Under the pieces are notes generated by a model. That model did no database searches and had not been told where the DNA came from. It saw only the letters and a list, made by a program, of their open reading frames with translations. A program made the translations under genes and the position numbers. A stretch of 56,635 nucleotides of DNA. Source: CAZQIC01 sp964593555 (GTDB taxonomy: Bacteria; Bacteroidota; Bacteroidia; JAFLBG01). This document shows, in pieces, positions 7,995 to 16,777 of the stretch. Positions within the stretch are counted from its first letter, which is position 1, and every line of letters begins with the position of its first letter. The stretch covers positions 1 through 56,635 of the forward strand of contig CAZQIC010000011.1 in the NCBI GenBank assembly GCA_964593555.1, given 5' to 3'.

Positions 7995-8771
7995 ATGAAG
8001 GTAGTCATACTCGCCGGAGGACTAGGCACAAGAATATCTGAAGAAACAATCATCAAGCCCAAACCAATGATAGAAATTGGCGGCAAACCTATTATCTGGC
8101 ATATCATGAAGATATATGCGCATTATGGGTTCAATGAATTCGTCGTTTGTTTAGGGTATAAAGGATACATCATTAAAGAATATTTCATCAATTACTTTTT
8201 GTATAATTCAGATATAACAGTTGAATTGGAGAAAAATGTCATAGATGTTCATTTTGCGAACTCCGAATCTTTTAAGGTTACCCTTGTTGATACCGGAATA
8301 GAAACAAATACTGCGGGGCGAATAAAAAAAATTCAAAAGCATGTAAAAGATGAAACGTTTATGCTTACTTATGGAGATGGGGTTACGGATATTAATATAA
8401 ATGAGCTTCTGAAATTCCATAAATCAAACAAGAAATTAGCAACACTCACTTCTGTGCAGCTTCCGGCTAGGTTTGGGAACATTGAAACCGATGAACAAGG
8501 TGCCGTAACAAAATTTCAGGAAAAACCTGAGAGTTACGGAGAATGGATCAATGGCGGTTTTTTTGTTTTAGAACCAGGCATTTTTAATTATTTGGACCGC
8601 GACGTAGAAAATGTTCAATGGGAGAAAAAACCCTTAATTGATATTGCCAATGATGCTCAATTGGCCGCGTATAGACATAAAGGATTTTGGAAATGTATGG
8701 ATGCAATGCGTGACAAAATTGAATTGGAGGAATTGTGGGCAACAAATAATGCTCCATGGAAAGTATGGTAA
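7995..8771 (+). CDS. rfbF: Glucose-1-phosphate cytidylyltransferase
   Basis: Makes CDP-glucose from CTP and glucose 1-phosphate, the first step to CDP-6-deoxy and 3,6-dideoxy sugars. The 258-aa length and the sequence match RfbF/DdhA closely: LAGGLGTR with IKPKPMIEIGGKPI at the N-terminus, TYGDGVTDI for the metal-binding Asp, and PLIDIAN with FWKCMDAMRD near the end. It opens the plus-strand operon that runs to 17638 and overlaps the rfbG start by up to 16 bases. Together with rfbG and rfbH (at 24156-25460) it supplies the CDP-sugar branch used in this locus. Cytosolic. Confidence 0.95.
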   Translation: MKVVILAGGLGTRISEETIIKPKPMIEIGGKPIIWHIMKIYAHYGFNEFVVCLGYKGYIIKEYFINYFLYNSDITVELEKNVIDVHFANSESFKVTLVDTGIETNTAGRIKKIQKHVKDETFMLTYGDGVTDININELLKFHKSNKKLATLTSVQLPARFGNIETDEQGAVTKFQEKPESYGEWINGGFFVLEPGIFNYLDRDVENVQWEKKPLIDIANDAQLAAYRHKGFWKCMDAMRDKIELEELWATNNAPWKVW

Positions 8772-9865
8772 ACCTTTTTAAAGGAGTATATAAAAATAAA
8801 ACTGTTTTACTAACGGGAAATTCAGGTTTTAAGGGTTCCTGGTTGAGTTATTGGCTTAGTAAAATGGAAGCCAACGTTGTGGGTTTTTCTAAAGATTTTC
8901 CAACTCAACCAAGCCATCTCAGAAGTTTAGGCGAACCGCATTCTAATTTTGTTGTCGGAGATATTTGTAATCAAAATGATTTAAAAGACGTTTTCAATAA
9001 ACATAAAATTGATATTGTTTTTCATTTGGCGGCTCAATCATTAGTTCGGTATTCGTATAAAAATCCTCTGGAAACTTTTCAAACTAATATAATTGGAACG
9101 GCAAATATTTTAGAAAACTGTAAACAGTATAGCGGTGTTAAAGGTATTGTTGTTGTTACCAGCGACAAATGTTATGAAAATTTTGAGGATGACAGAGCTT
9201 ACAACGAAAATGATCGTATGGGTGGCTATGATCCTTACAGTGCATCAAAAGGATGTGCCGAACTCATTAATAATTCTTTCCGCCATTCTTATTTTTCAAA
9301 AAATAATTTTGGTGTACAACATTCGTTTGTTCTTGCCAGTGGAAGAGCGGGCAATGTGATTGGCGGCGGTGATTGGTCAGATGATAGACTTATACCGGAT
9401 TTAGTAAAAAAGGCGGCTGAAAAATTACCTGCGAAAATAAGAAATCCATATTCTACCAGGCCATGGCAGCATTTATTAGAGCCATTGTCAGGGTATTTAT
9501 TATTGGGACAAAAAATAATAGAAGGCGATATTTCCGTTTCTGATGGGTGGAATTTTGGCCCTGCAAATAATGAAACCCTATCTGTTTTTGATGTTTTAAA
9601 CAAGGCTTCTAAAGTTTGGCCTGCTATTTCATTTGAAATACCATCAGAGCAAAATGTTTTGCATGAAGCTAAATTATTGCGTTTAGATTGTACGAAAGCC
9701 AACACACAACTAAATTGGAAACCCGTGTGGAATACCAATGAAGCTATTCATAAAACAATTGTTTGGTATAAAGATTTTTATGAAAGCGGAAAAATAAATA
9801 CTGAGATGGATTTGCAAAACTATGTAAGTGATGCAAAAAAACTTAATTGTATTTGGACAAAATGA
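8756..9865 (+). CDS. rfbG: CDP-glucose 4,6-dehydratase
   Basis: Converts CDP-glucose to CDP-4-keto-6-deoxyglucose with bound NAD. It is a 369-aa extended SDR with TGNSGFKGSW for NAD binding, SDKCYE in the active-site region and YSASK as the YxxxK pair. The sequence is typical of RfbG/DdhB. Two in-frame starts exist, 8756 and 8765; both overlap the end of rfbF, and MVNLFKG at 8765 aligns better with the usual N-terminus. The stop overlaps the next start as ATGA. The product is the branch point for RfbH (3-deoxygenation) and for the epimerase/C-methyltransferase set downstream. Confidence 0.93.
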   Translation: MESMVNLFKGVYKNKTVLLTGNSGFKGSWLSYWLSKMEANVVGFSKDFPTQPSHLRSLGEPHSNFVVGDICNQNDLKDVFNKHKIDIVFHLAAQSLVRYSYKNPLETFQTNIIGTANILENCKQYSGVKGIVVVTSDKCYENFEDDRAYNENDRMGGYDPYSASKGCAELINNSFRHSYFSKNNFGVQHSFVLASGRAGNVIGGGDWSDDRLIPDLVKKAAEKLPAKIRNPYSTRPWQHLLEPLSGYLLLGQKIIEGDISVSDGWNFGPANNETLSVFDVLNKASKVWPAISFEIPSEQNVLHEAKLLRLDCTKANTQLNWKPVWNTNEAIHKTIVWYKDFYESGKINTEMDLQNYVSDAKKLNCIWTK

Positions 9866-10407
9866 TATTTGAGGAAACAAAATTAAAGGGCGCATATGTT
9901 ATTAGTCTGGAGTTAAAAACAGATGAACGTGGTGGGTTTGCCCGAACATTTTGTAAAAATGAGTTTGAACAAATAGGACATAAAAAAGAATTTGTACAGA
10001 TAAATCAATCATATAATATTAAAAAGGGGACTGTGAGAGGAATGCATTTTCAATTGCCTCCTCATCAGGAAATAAAATTAATCCGTTGTGCAAAAGGTGC
10101 TGTTAATGATGTTATAATAGATTTAAGAAAAGACTCACCAACCTTTTTGAAACATATTGTGGTTGAGTTGTCGGAAATAAATAAGAAAATGATTTACGTG
10201 CCTGAAAATTTTGCACATGGCTTTCAAACATTAAAAGATGATTCAGAACTAATTTATCATCATACGGCGTTTTATACGCCGCAAGCTGATTCGGGTTTAC
10301 GTTTTGATGATCCTGCTTTGAAAATAACATGGCCATTGTCACCCGTAATAGTATCAGATAAGGATAGGTCTTATAAACTAATTGATAGCAATTTCAAGGG
10401 ATATTAA
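9862..10407 (+). CDS. dTDP-4-dehydrorhamnose 3,5-epimerase-like cupin (RmlC family)
   Basis: A 181-aa sugar epimerase acting at C3 and/or C5 of a 4-keto-6-deoxy nucleotide sugar. RmlC landmarks are present: the ERGGFARTF substrate loop, RGMHFQ with the catalytic His, KGAVNDVIIDLRKDSPT, and FAHGFQTL followed by YHHTAFYTP with the catalytic Tyr region. The ATG at 9862 overlaps the rfbG stop by 4 bases; a TTG at 9847 is less likely. No rmlA, rmlB or rmlD lies in the window, and rfbF/rfbG come first in the operon, so the substrate is more likely a CDP than a dTDP sugar (inference). The C-methyltransferase gene follows after 1 base. Confidence 0.88.
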   Translation: MIFEETKLKGAYVISLELKTDERGGFARTFCKNEFEQIGHKKEFVQINQSYNIKKGTVRGMHFQLPPHQEIKLIRCAKGAVNDVIIDLRKDSPTFLKHIVVELSEINKKMIYVPENFAHGFQTLKDDSELIYHHTAFYTPQADSGLRFDDPALKITWPLSPVIVSDKDRSYKLIDSNFKGY

Positions 10408-10408
10408 A

Positions 10409-11641
10409 ATGAAATGTCGCTTTTGTAATCATTCAATTCAAACTGAATTTGCGGACCTTGTAAATAGTCCTGCATCAAATTCATATTTAACGGCCGGGCA
10501 ACTCAACGAACCGGAAGTATTTTACCCTCTAAAGGTAATGGTATGTGAAAAATGTTTTTTGGTACAAGTAGATGAATATAAAAAATCAGCGGATATTTTC
10601 AATAGTGAATATGCTTATTTCTCTTCTTATTCAACCAGTTGGTTAGATCACTGCAGACGTTATACGGAGATGATGATCAAACGATTTGGTTATAATGAAA
10701 AGTCTCAGGTAATGGAAATCGCATCTAATGATGGATACCTATTGCAATATTTTAAAGAGAAAAATATCCCGGTGCTTGGAATAGAGCCTACAGCCAATAC
10801 CGCTAAAGTTGCTATCAGTAAAGGTATTCCTTCCATCGTTGATTTTTTTGGTGTACGCTTAGCTCAGCAATTGGTTTCTGAAGGTAAAAAAATAGACCTG
10901 TTGCTTGGTAACAACGTATTGGCGCATGTGCCCGACATCAAGGATTTTGTTGCCGGAATGAAAATAGTCTTAAATGATAATGGTGTTATTACTATGGAGT
11001 TCCCGCACCTTTATCAATTGGTTTTAAACAACCAGTTTGATACTATTTATCATGAACATTTTTCCTATCTGTCTTTCACTGTAGTAAGTAAAATATTTGA
11101 AGCAAATGATCTGGTAATGTTTGATGTTGAAGAAGTATCAACTCATGGTGGTTCTTTAAGAGTTTTTGCAAAACACAAGAATGACGATTCAAAACCAATA
11201 AGCAACAATGTAACTGCTCTGTTAAAAAAGGAAAAGGATGCTGGAATGTTATCGATTGGTTATTATAAAAATTTTCAGGTGAAGATTGAGTCAGTTAAAA
11301 ATGATATGTTGGAATTTCTGTTGGTGCAAAAAAAACAAGGTAAAAAAGTTGCAGCTTATGGAGCGGCTGCCAAAGGGAATACTTTATTAAATTATTGCGG
11401 AATTAAAAATGATATGATCAGTTTTATTGTTGATGCTAATCCTGCCAAGCAAAACAAATTTGCTCCTGCCAGTCATATTCCTATTGTCGAAGAAGCAAGA
11501 ATCAAAAATGATAAACCTGATTATATTATTATTTTACCCTGGAATATTAAACCTGAAATTATACAACAGCTTGATTATGTAAAAACCTGGGGGTGTAAAT
11601 TTGTAGTGCCCATTCCCAAATTGGAAATTTTAAGCATATGA
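10409..11641 (+). CDS. NDP-hexose C-methyltransferase (TylCIII-like, zinc-binding N-terminal domain)
   Basis: A 410-aa SAM-dependent enzyme with the three-part layout of sugar C-3-methyltransferases. The N-terminal zinc-binding domain starts CRFC and has CEKC near residue 47. The central SAM fold has MEIASNDGYLL, and the C-terminal Rossmann-like domain has AAYGAAAKGNTLL. Such enzymes methylate C3 of 4-keto-6-deoxy nucleotide sugars to give branched sugars. Start placed at the ATG at 10409, which brings CRFC to residues 3-6; an upstream start at 10382 would overlap the epimerase. The gene overlaps the aminotransferase by 4 bases. Sugar identity is inferred only from neighbours. Confidence 0.82.
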   Translation: MKCRFCNHSIQTEFADLVNSPASNSYLTAGQLNEPEVFYPLKVMVCEKCFLVQVDEYKKSADIFNSEYAYFSSYSTSWLDHCRRYTEMMIKRFGYNEKSQVMEIASNDGYLLQYFKEKNIPVLGIEPTANTAKVAISKGIPSIVDFFGVRLAQQLVSEGKKIDLLLGNNVLAHVPDIKDFVAGMKIVLNDNGVITMEFPHLYQLVLNNQFDTIYHEHFSYLSFTVVSKIFEANDLVMFDVEEVSTHGGSLRVFAKHKNDDSKPISNNVTALLKKEKDAGMLSIGYYKNFQVKIESVKNDMLEFLLVQKKQGKKVAAYGAAAKGNTLLNYCGIKNDMISFIVDANPAKQNKFAPASHIPIVEEARIKNDKPDYIIILPWNIKPEIIQQLDYVKTWGCKFVVPIPKLEILSI

Positions 11642-12768
11642 AGGATCAAAAAATTTATATTAACAAACCATCAATTACCGAAAAGGAAATTGCTTATGTA
11701 AATGATGCTATAGCAAATGGTTGGGGAGAGAAATGCTATGATTACATATTTAAATTCGAAAAACTATTTGCTCAACACTTAAATGTTGCACATGCTACAG
11801 CAACTTCATCATGTACCGGAGCCATACATTTAGCATTAATGGCGATGGGAATTAAAGCAGGCGACGAGGTAATTGTTCCTGAAATTACATGGATCGCTTC
11901 AGTTGAACCAATATTATATATTGGCGCCAAACCGGTTTTTGTTGATGTGCTGCCGGATAGCTGGTGTATAGATCCTGCTGCCATTGAAAAAGCCGTTACT
12001 CCCAAAACAAAAGGAATAATAGCTGTACATGTTTATGGAAATGTGTGTGATATGGATAGCATTATGGCCATTGCTCAAAAACACAATTTAAAAGTATTGG
12101 AAGATGCTGCAGAAGGCATAGGTTCTGAATACAAAGGGAAAAAGGTTGGAAGTATAGGTCATGCCGGAGTATTTTCATTTCATGGAACTAAAACTGTATC
12201 AACAGGGGAGGGTGGAATGCTTACAACAAATGATTCTGAGTTGAATGAAAAAGCAAGGGTGCTGAACGATCATGGCAGAAATGCGAAGGATCCTGAAAAT
12301 AAAATGTTTTGGATGCGCAATTACGGATATAAATATAAAATATCGAACATGCAGGCAGCCATGGGTTGCGCGCAGATTGAACGTATTGAGGAGTTGGTTG
12401 ATAAAAAGAGAGAAATATTTTCCTGGTACAAAGAACTTTTAAAAGATATACCATGTACTCTTAATCCGAAACCTGAAAACACACAAAATGGATATTGGTT
12501 ACCAACAGTTATTTTTGATGAAAGTTTGAATATCGACCGTAACGGTTTATTCGAACATTACAAAACACTTAATGTAGACAGCCGTCCTTTCTTCTTTCCA
12601 CTTTCATCTTTGCCAATGTTCGAAACTTGCACGCATAACAAAGTTGCATATGGGCTCTACGAAAGAGGAGTAAATTTACCTAGTTATCATGACTTGAGTC
12701 ACGATCAGGCCAAATTAGTTGTTAAAGGTTTGAAAGAGTATTTAGCACATTCTAATATTAAAAAATAA
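11638..12768 (+). CDS. DegT/DnrJ/EryC1 sugar aminotransferase (RfbE/perosamine synthase-like)
   Basis: PLP enzyme of 376 aa that transfers an amino group from glutamate to a keto sugar. The PLP lysine is Lys185 in FHGTKTVSTGEGG, and LEDAAEGIGSEYKGKKVG resembles the GDP-perosamine synthase group that aminates C4 of 4-keto-6-deoxyhexoses. It differs from the RfbH paralogue at 24156-25460, where His replaces this Lys. Its start overlaps the C-methyltransferase stop by 4 bases. With the epimerase and C-methyltransferase it suggests a 4-amino-4,6-dideoxy-3-C-methyl sugar; the GNAT protein downstream could acylate the amine. Confidence 0.85.
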   Translation: MKDQKIYINKPSITEKEIAYVNDAIANGWGEKCYDYIFKFEKLFAQHLNVAHATATSSCTGAIHLALMAMGIKAGDEVIVPEITWIASVEPILYIGAKPVFVDVLPDSWCIDPAAIEKAVTPKTKGIIAVHVYGNVCDMDSIMAIAQKHNLKVLEDAAEGIGSEYKGKKVGSIGHAGVFSFHGTKTVSTGEGGMLTTNDSELNEKARVLNDHGRNAKDPENKMFWMRNYGYKYKISNMQAAMGCAQIERIEELVDKKREIFSWYKELLKDIPCTLNPKPENTQNGYWLPTVIFDESLNIDRNGLFEHYKTLNVDSRPFFFPLSSLPMFETCTHNKVAYGLYERGVNLPSYHDLSHDQAKLVVKGLKEYLAHSNIKK

Positions 12769-12774
12769 TGTATT

Positions 12775-13608
12775 ATGGTGTCGAGTGAAAAAATTAAAGA
12801 ATTAAAAGAGAACGGGTATGTTCTATTTGAGAATTTCTATAATGTTGAACAGGAGATTATGCCAATACAATTGGGAATATGGAAAATACTTGGCCTGTTG
12901 TTAAAAAAATACAATGTGCAATTTAATCAACTTCCTTTTTCAACTAATACTTTTGATGCAGGTTATAAAGAATTGATTAAGCAAAATCGCAAATATGGTG
13001 GAGAGATTTACGATGCTATAAAACAGATCCCCGCATTTATTCGATTGGTATCAGCAAAAAAAAATGAAGAATTATTTAACGAATTAAGAAGTGCCAAACA
13101 TTGCGGTATTTCTGCTCAGGGCTATGGCATAAGGATAGACAATCCGAATGAAGAAAAATACAGATCGCTGTGGCATTATGAATACCGCGATCAGTTTAGA
13201 AGTCAGGATGGCGTCGTTTTCTGGAGTTCCCTTGTTCCGATTTTATCGGATATGGGTCCTGTAATGATGTGTCCTAAATCGCATAAAGGCGGCTTGCGTC
13301 GCTCTTACCTTCATGATTCTGAAAATCCAGATAAGACAGGCGCTTACGCCTTAAGACTGGAGAATGAAGAAGAAGTAGTTAAAGAATACGGGGTTGTTGC
13401 ACCTTTGAGTAAACCCGGTGACCTGTTAGTGATGGATTTTTTGACTCTTCATTCTTCTGGTCATAACACCAGCGATAGATCAAGGTGGAGTATGCAATAC
13501 AGGTATTTTAATTTTGATCATCCCAGTGGCATTGATATTAGTTGGAAAGGCGTATCAAATAATTTAAAGCTTGAAGAAGTGCATCCGGAACTTGTTGTTA
13601 AACGATAA
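12775..13608 (+). CDS. Phytanoyl-CoA dioxygenase (PhyH) family protein
   Basis: A 277-aa Fe(II)/2-oxoglutarate oxygenase-like protein. Metal ligands seen are H134-Y-E136 (in WHYEYR) and the distal His in TLHSSGH (226 or 230), followed by Arg in RSRWSMQYR for 2-oxoglutarate. The acidic ligand is Glu rather than the more common Asp. Such proteins hydroxylate small molecules or glycan components; in polysaccharide loci their role is usually undefined. It sits 6 bases after the aminotransferase, in the middle of the plus-strand operon, and probably tailors a sugar or an acyl substituent. Confidence 0.78.
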   Translation: MVSSEKIKELKENGYVLFENFYNVEQEIMPIQLGIWKILGLLLKKYNVQFNQLPFSTNTFDAGYKELIKQNRKYGGEIYDAIKQIPAFIRLVSAKKNEELFNELRSAKHCGISAQGYGIRIDNPNEEKYRSLWHYEYRDQFRSQDGVVFWSSLVPILSDMGPVMMCPKSHKGGLRRSYLHDSENPDKTGAYALRLENEEEVVKEYGVVAPLSKPGDLLVMDFLTLHSSGHNTSDRSRWSMQYRYFNFDHPSGIDISWKGVSNNLKLEEVHPELVVKR

Positions 13609-13619
13609 AATCATTCATT

Positions 13620-14771
13620 GTGATAAAAAGTAAACTCACAGGTAATACTATTGAAGTTCCCATTTATTCTTCTTCGAATGGTAAATCGATCACTTCTTTG
13701 AGTAAGATCAGTGATCATCCTGCAATTGTTTATTTTGATGAGACGATAGGACATTTGCAAACCCAGGAAATTGAGGGGATAGAGAATTATTATGATGAAA
13801 AATATGAGATATACAATCAAAGCGAAGAAGATGATATTTTATATAAGGTAGAGGGTGACAAAAAAATTTACAGACAACAACACCAGGTTGAAACAATTCT
13901 TTCAAAAATCGACATCAAGCCCGGCATAAAAATTCTGGATTATGGTTGTGCTAAAGGAACCGTAATGAAACGATTGCTGGAAAGAAGAACGGATATCAAA
14001 ACGTATTTGTTTGATGTTAGTAAAATGTATGAGAATTTATGGAAAAAATTTGTTGATCAGAAACAATACGCATCATATCAAATAAAACCTGAATGGAACG
14101 GACAAATGGATGTTGTTACCTCCTTTTTCGCTTTCGAACATGTTGTCGATCCAATTAAAGAATTACAAGCCGTTAAAAAACTTTTGAAAGAGAATGGCCT
14201 GGTGTATATTATTGTACCAAATGTATTTGAAAATTATGCCGATTTCATAGTGAATGATCATATACATCACTATAGTAACGTTTCGTTGCGATATATGCTT
14301 CTTAAAACAGGGTTTGATGTTGTTGAAATAGATGCTCATTCACACTTTGGAGCATACGTTGTTATTGGAAAAAAAACGCAAGAAGAATCTCTGAAGTTTG
14401 AAACTGGTACTGAATTAAATAAGATCAAAGACGAGTGTTATACCATTGCTAATTATTGGAATAAATTGCAAAACAAAATAGCAGCTTTTGAAAGTAATAC
14501 CAAAGGGGAAAAAGCAGCCATATATGGCGCTGGCGTTTATGGCAATTTTATTGCAACAAGTTTAAAAGATCTATCCTGTGTATCTTGTTTCATAGATCAA
14601 AATACGTTACTATACAATGAACGGATATTAGCTAAGGCCATTTATTCACCACAAGACCTTCCTGAGGATGTTAAAGTTATTTATGTTGGTATGAATCCAA
14701 AAATTGCAAAAAGCGCTATTGATTCTATAGCATCATGGAAAAACAAAAATCTTCAATATTTATTTCTGTAA
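13620..14771 (+). CDS. SAM-dependent methyltransferase with C-terminal Rossmann-like domain
   Basis: A 383-aa two-domain protein. The central methyltransferase fold has LDYGCAKGT for SAM binding and TSFFAFEHVVDP as motif II. The C-terminal part (AAIYGAGVYGNF onward) resembles the nucleotide-binding-like tail of sugar C-methyltransferases. It lacks the Cys-rich zinc domain of the other methyltransferase (10409-11641), so O- or N-methylation is equally possible. The only good start is GTG at 13620, 11 bases after the previous stop; the next Met lies deep in the fold. Confidence 0.75.
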   Translation: MIKSKLTGNTIEVPIYSSSNGKSITSLSKISDHPAIVYFDETIGHLQTQEIEGIENYYDEKYEIYNQSEEDDILYKVEGDKKIYRQQHQVETILSKIDIKPGIKILDYGCAKGTVMKRLLERRTDIKTYLFDVSKMYENLWKKFVDQKQYASYQIKPEWNGQMDVVTSFFAFEHVVDPIKELQAVKKLLKENGLVYIIVPNVFENYADFIVNDHIHHYSNVSLRYMLLKTGFDVVEIDAHSHFGAYVVIGKKTQEESLKFETGTELNKIKDECYTIANYWNKLQNKIAAFESNTKGEKAAIYGAGVYGNFIATSLKDLSCVSCFIDQNTLLYNERILAKAIYSPQDLPEDVKVIYVGMNPKIAKSAIDSIASWKNKNLQYLFL

Positions 14772-14777
14772 ATAAAA

Positions 14778-15278
14778 ATGGTACTACGATTTGACATAAT
14801 AGAAGACAGGGAATCGCACATGGAAAGTCTTTACCAACTTAAATCGGAAACAAATGATATTTATTGGTCCGGGTATACTCAGGCGCCCGACTTTCAAAAG
14901 TTTACTCTTTGGTATAAAGAACAATTACAACGACCGGATCGAAAAATATGGCTTGTCATGGAGATGATGAATCCTGAAAAAATTGTTGGTTATTTATATC
15001 TTACTTTCGAAAATAATACTGTAAATATCAGTCATGGTGTTAAAGAGGATTTGGGGGGAAAAGGAGTGGGAACTCAGATTGTAAACTTTGCTACGAACGT
15101 TTGTCAGGCTTTTTATCCTGAATATTCAATTGAAGCATGGATAACAGAAACCAATCAGGCATCAATAAAAACTTTTTTAAAGAACAACTTTATCAAAACG
15201 GACAAAGAAAAAAAATGCTTCCACGAATCCGTAAAAAAAGAGGTTACCCAGTTTAACTTTATTTTTTCCAAGGGATGA
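14778..15278 (+). CDS. GNAT-family N-acetyltransferase
   Basis: A 166-aa acyltransferase. The acetyl-CoA loop is recognisable as LGGKGVGTQIVNFA (R/Q-x-x-G-x-G/A type), preceded by beta strands (IVGYLYLTFENN) and followed by ITETNQASIKTFLKNNF, typical of motif B. It lies 6 bases after the methyltransferase gene and overlaps the WbqC-like gene by 4 bases, so it is in the sugar operon. N-acylation of the amino sugar made by the DegT enzyme is the simplest role (inference). Confidence 0.8.
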   Translation: MVLRFDIIEDRESHMESLYQLKSETNDIYWSGYTQAPDFQKFTLWYKEQLQRPDRKIWLVMEMMNPEKIVGYLYLTFENNTVNISHGVKEDLGGKGVGTQIVNFATNVCQAFYPEYSIEAWITETNQASIKTFLKNNFIKTDKEKKCFHESVKKEVTQFNFIFSKG

Positions 15279-16000
15279 AAATTGTTATTTCACAGCCAAT
15301 GTATTTTCCCTGGTATGGTATGTTTGAGCAAATCCGTTTGAGTGATGTACTGGTTTATTATGATGATGTTCAATTTTCTAAAGGTAGTTTTACCAATCGT
15401 GTCCAGATCAAAGCTGATAACGCTGAAGGTTTCAAATGGCTCAGCCTTCCGTTGGATAAACTAAAACTAGGCGATAACATAAATGATGTCAGGATCGATC
15501 AAAAAAAGAATTGGAAAAAAGAGCATTTAGATCTTTTGAAAAATAATTACGGGAACGCTCCTTTTTATCCGGAGATGATACAGATTGTAAATTCCCTATT
15601 CGATTATAACACTGATAATCTTTCTGAATTTACGATCCAAAGTATGAAGTTAGTTTTGGCATACTTTGGAATGGATAGGAAACTAACTGTTGCACGCTCA
15701 GCTGAACTTAATATTCCGGGGAAAAGTACCCAAAGGGTTTTTGATATTGTGAAACACTTCAATTGTAATACTTATATAACAGGGCATGGGGCAAAAAACT
15801 ATTTTGATCATTTGTTGTTCGAAAACAATAATATAGATGTTCAATACATTGATTATAAAAAAAATGAGTATCCGCAATTATTTGGTAAATTCAATCCTTA
15901 TGTATCCATTCTGGACCTGATTGCGAATACCGGAAAAGAAGGAATAATATATATAAATTCGACAACGGTAAACTGGAAAACCTTTACACAAAGAGCATAA
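15275..16000 (+). CDS. WbqC-like family protein
   Basis: A 241-aa member of the WbqC family found in O-antigen and capsule loci. The family start is clear: ISQPMYFPWYGMFEQI, then VYYDDVQFSKGSFTNRVQIK without any signal peptide. The biochemical role of the family is not well defined; it often neighbours GNAT, aminotransferase and methyltransferase genes as here. It overlaps the GNAT gene by 4 bases, and the CmcI-like gene starts 18 bases downstream. Confidence 0.85.
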   Translation: MKIVISQPMYFPWYGMFEQIRLSDVLVYYDDVQFSKGSFTNRVQIKADNAEGFKWLSLPLDKLKLGDNINDVRIDQKKNWKKEHLDLLKNNYGNAPFYPEMIQIVNSLFDYNTDNLSEFTIQSMKLVLAYFGMDRKLTVARSAELNIPGKSTQRVFDIVKHFNCNTYITGHGAKNYFDHLLFENNNIDVQYIDYKKNEYPQLFGKFNPYVSILDLIANTGKEGIIYINSTTVNWKTFTQRA

Positions 16001-16018
16001 TAACTTCTTAAAATAGAT

Positions 16019-16759
16019 GTGATGACTGAAATTGAAAAATTTGAAAACGAAAAACTAAGCAATATTAAGTCTCAGGGCGAAAAAAAGGAACTGTCCAAAT
16101 TAGGTTTTGATTTTATGATCAAAACTGCCAATACAAAATATTCATACAATTTTAGCTGGATGGGCCGACCTATTATTGCCTTTCCGCAAGATATGGTTGC
16201 CATGCAGGAATTGATCTGGAAAGTAAGGCCGGATCTGATAATTGAAACAGGTGTGGCCCATGGCGGATCCATCGTGTATTATGCTTCTATACTTGAATTA
16301 GTTGGTGGTGAAGGGCTTGTATTAGGAATAGATATTGATATTCGTAAACACAACCGTGATCTGATAGAAGCACACCCGATGATGAAGCGTATTAAATTGA
16401 TAGAAGGGTCTTCTGTAAGTAAGGAGATTATAAACCAGGTTAAACAAATTGTAGCGGCAAAAAAAAATGTAATGGTTTGCCTGGACTCGAATCACACACA
16501 CGATCATGTTTTGGAAGAATTAAAGCTATATGCTCCATTTACCAGTGTCGGAAGCTATTGCATTGTTTTTGACACGGCGATTGAGGATATGCCCGCAGAT
16601 TGGGATTGGGGTGTAAGAACATGGGGAGTGGGCAACAATCCTAAAACTGCAGTGTTCGAATATTTAAAAACACATCCGGAATTTGAAGTTGATAAATCTA
16701 TTGATAGTAAATTGCTTATTAGTGTTGCACCTGACGGATATTTAAAGAGGATTCGATAA
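16019..16759 (+). CDS. CmcI-like methyltransferase (cephalosporin hydroxylase family)
   Basis: A 246-aa SAM-binding protein of the family that includes CmcI and rhamnosyl O-methyltransferases. Markers are IIETGVAHGGSIVYYAS (SAM loop), LGIDIDIR, and LDSNHTHDHVLEEL with acidic/His metal-binding residues. In polysaccharide loci such proteins O-methylate sugars. The gene has an alternative start one codon later (ATG at 16022). It precedes the last glycosyltransferase of the plus-strand operon. Confidence 0.85.
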   Translation: MMTEIEKFENEKLSNIKSQGEKKELSKLGFDFMIKTANTKYSYNFSWMGRPIIAFPQDMVAMQELIWKVRPDLIIETGVAHGGSIVYYASILELVGGEGLVLGIDIDIRKHNRDLIEAHPMMKRIKLIEGSSVSKEIINQVKQIVAAKKNVMVCLDSNHTHDHVLEELKLYAPFTSVGSYCIVFDTAIEDMPADWDWGVRTWGVGNNPKTAVFEYLKTHPEFEVDKSIDSKLLISVAPDGYLKRIR

Positions 16760-16777
16760 AAACAAAAAATATTCGTT

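Noticed and set aside
9289..9738. Antisense reading frame of 149 aa
   Set aside because: It lies wholly within rfbG on the other strand; rfbG has full family motifs.
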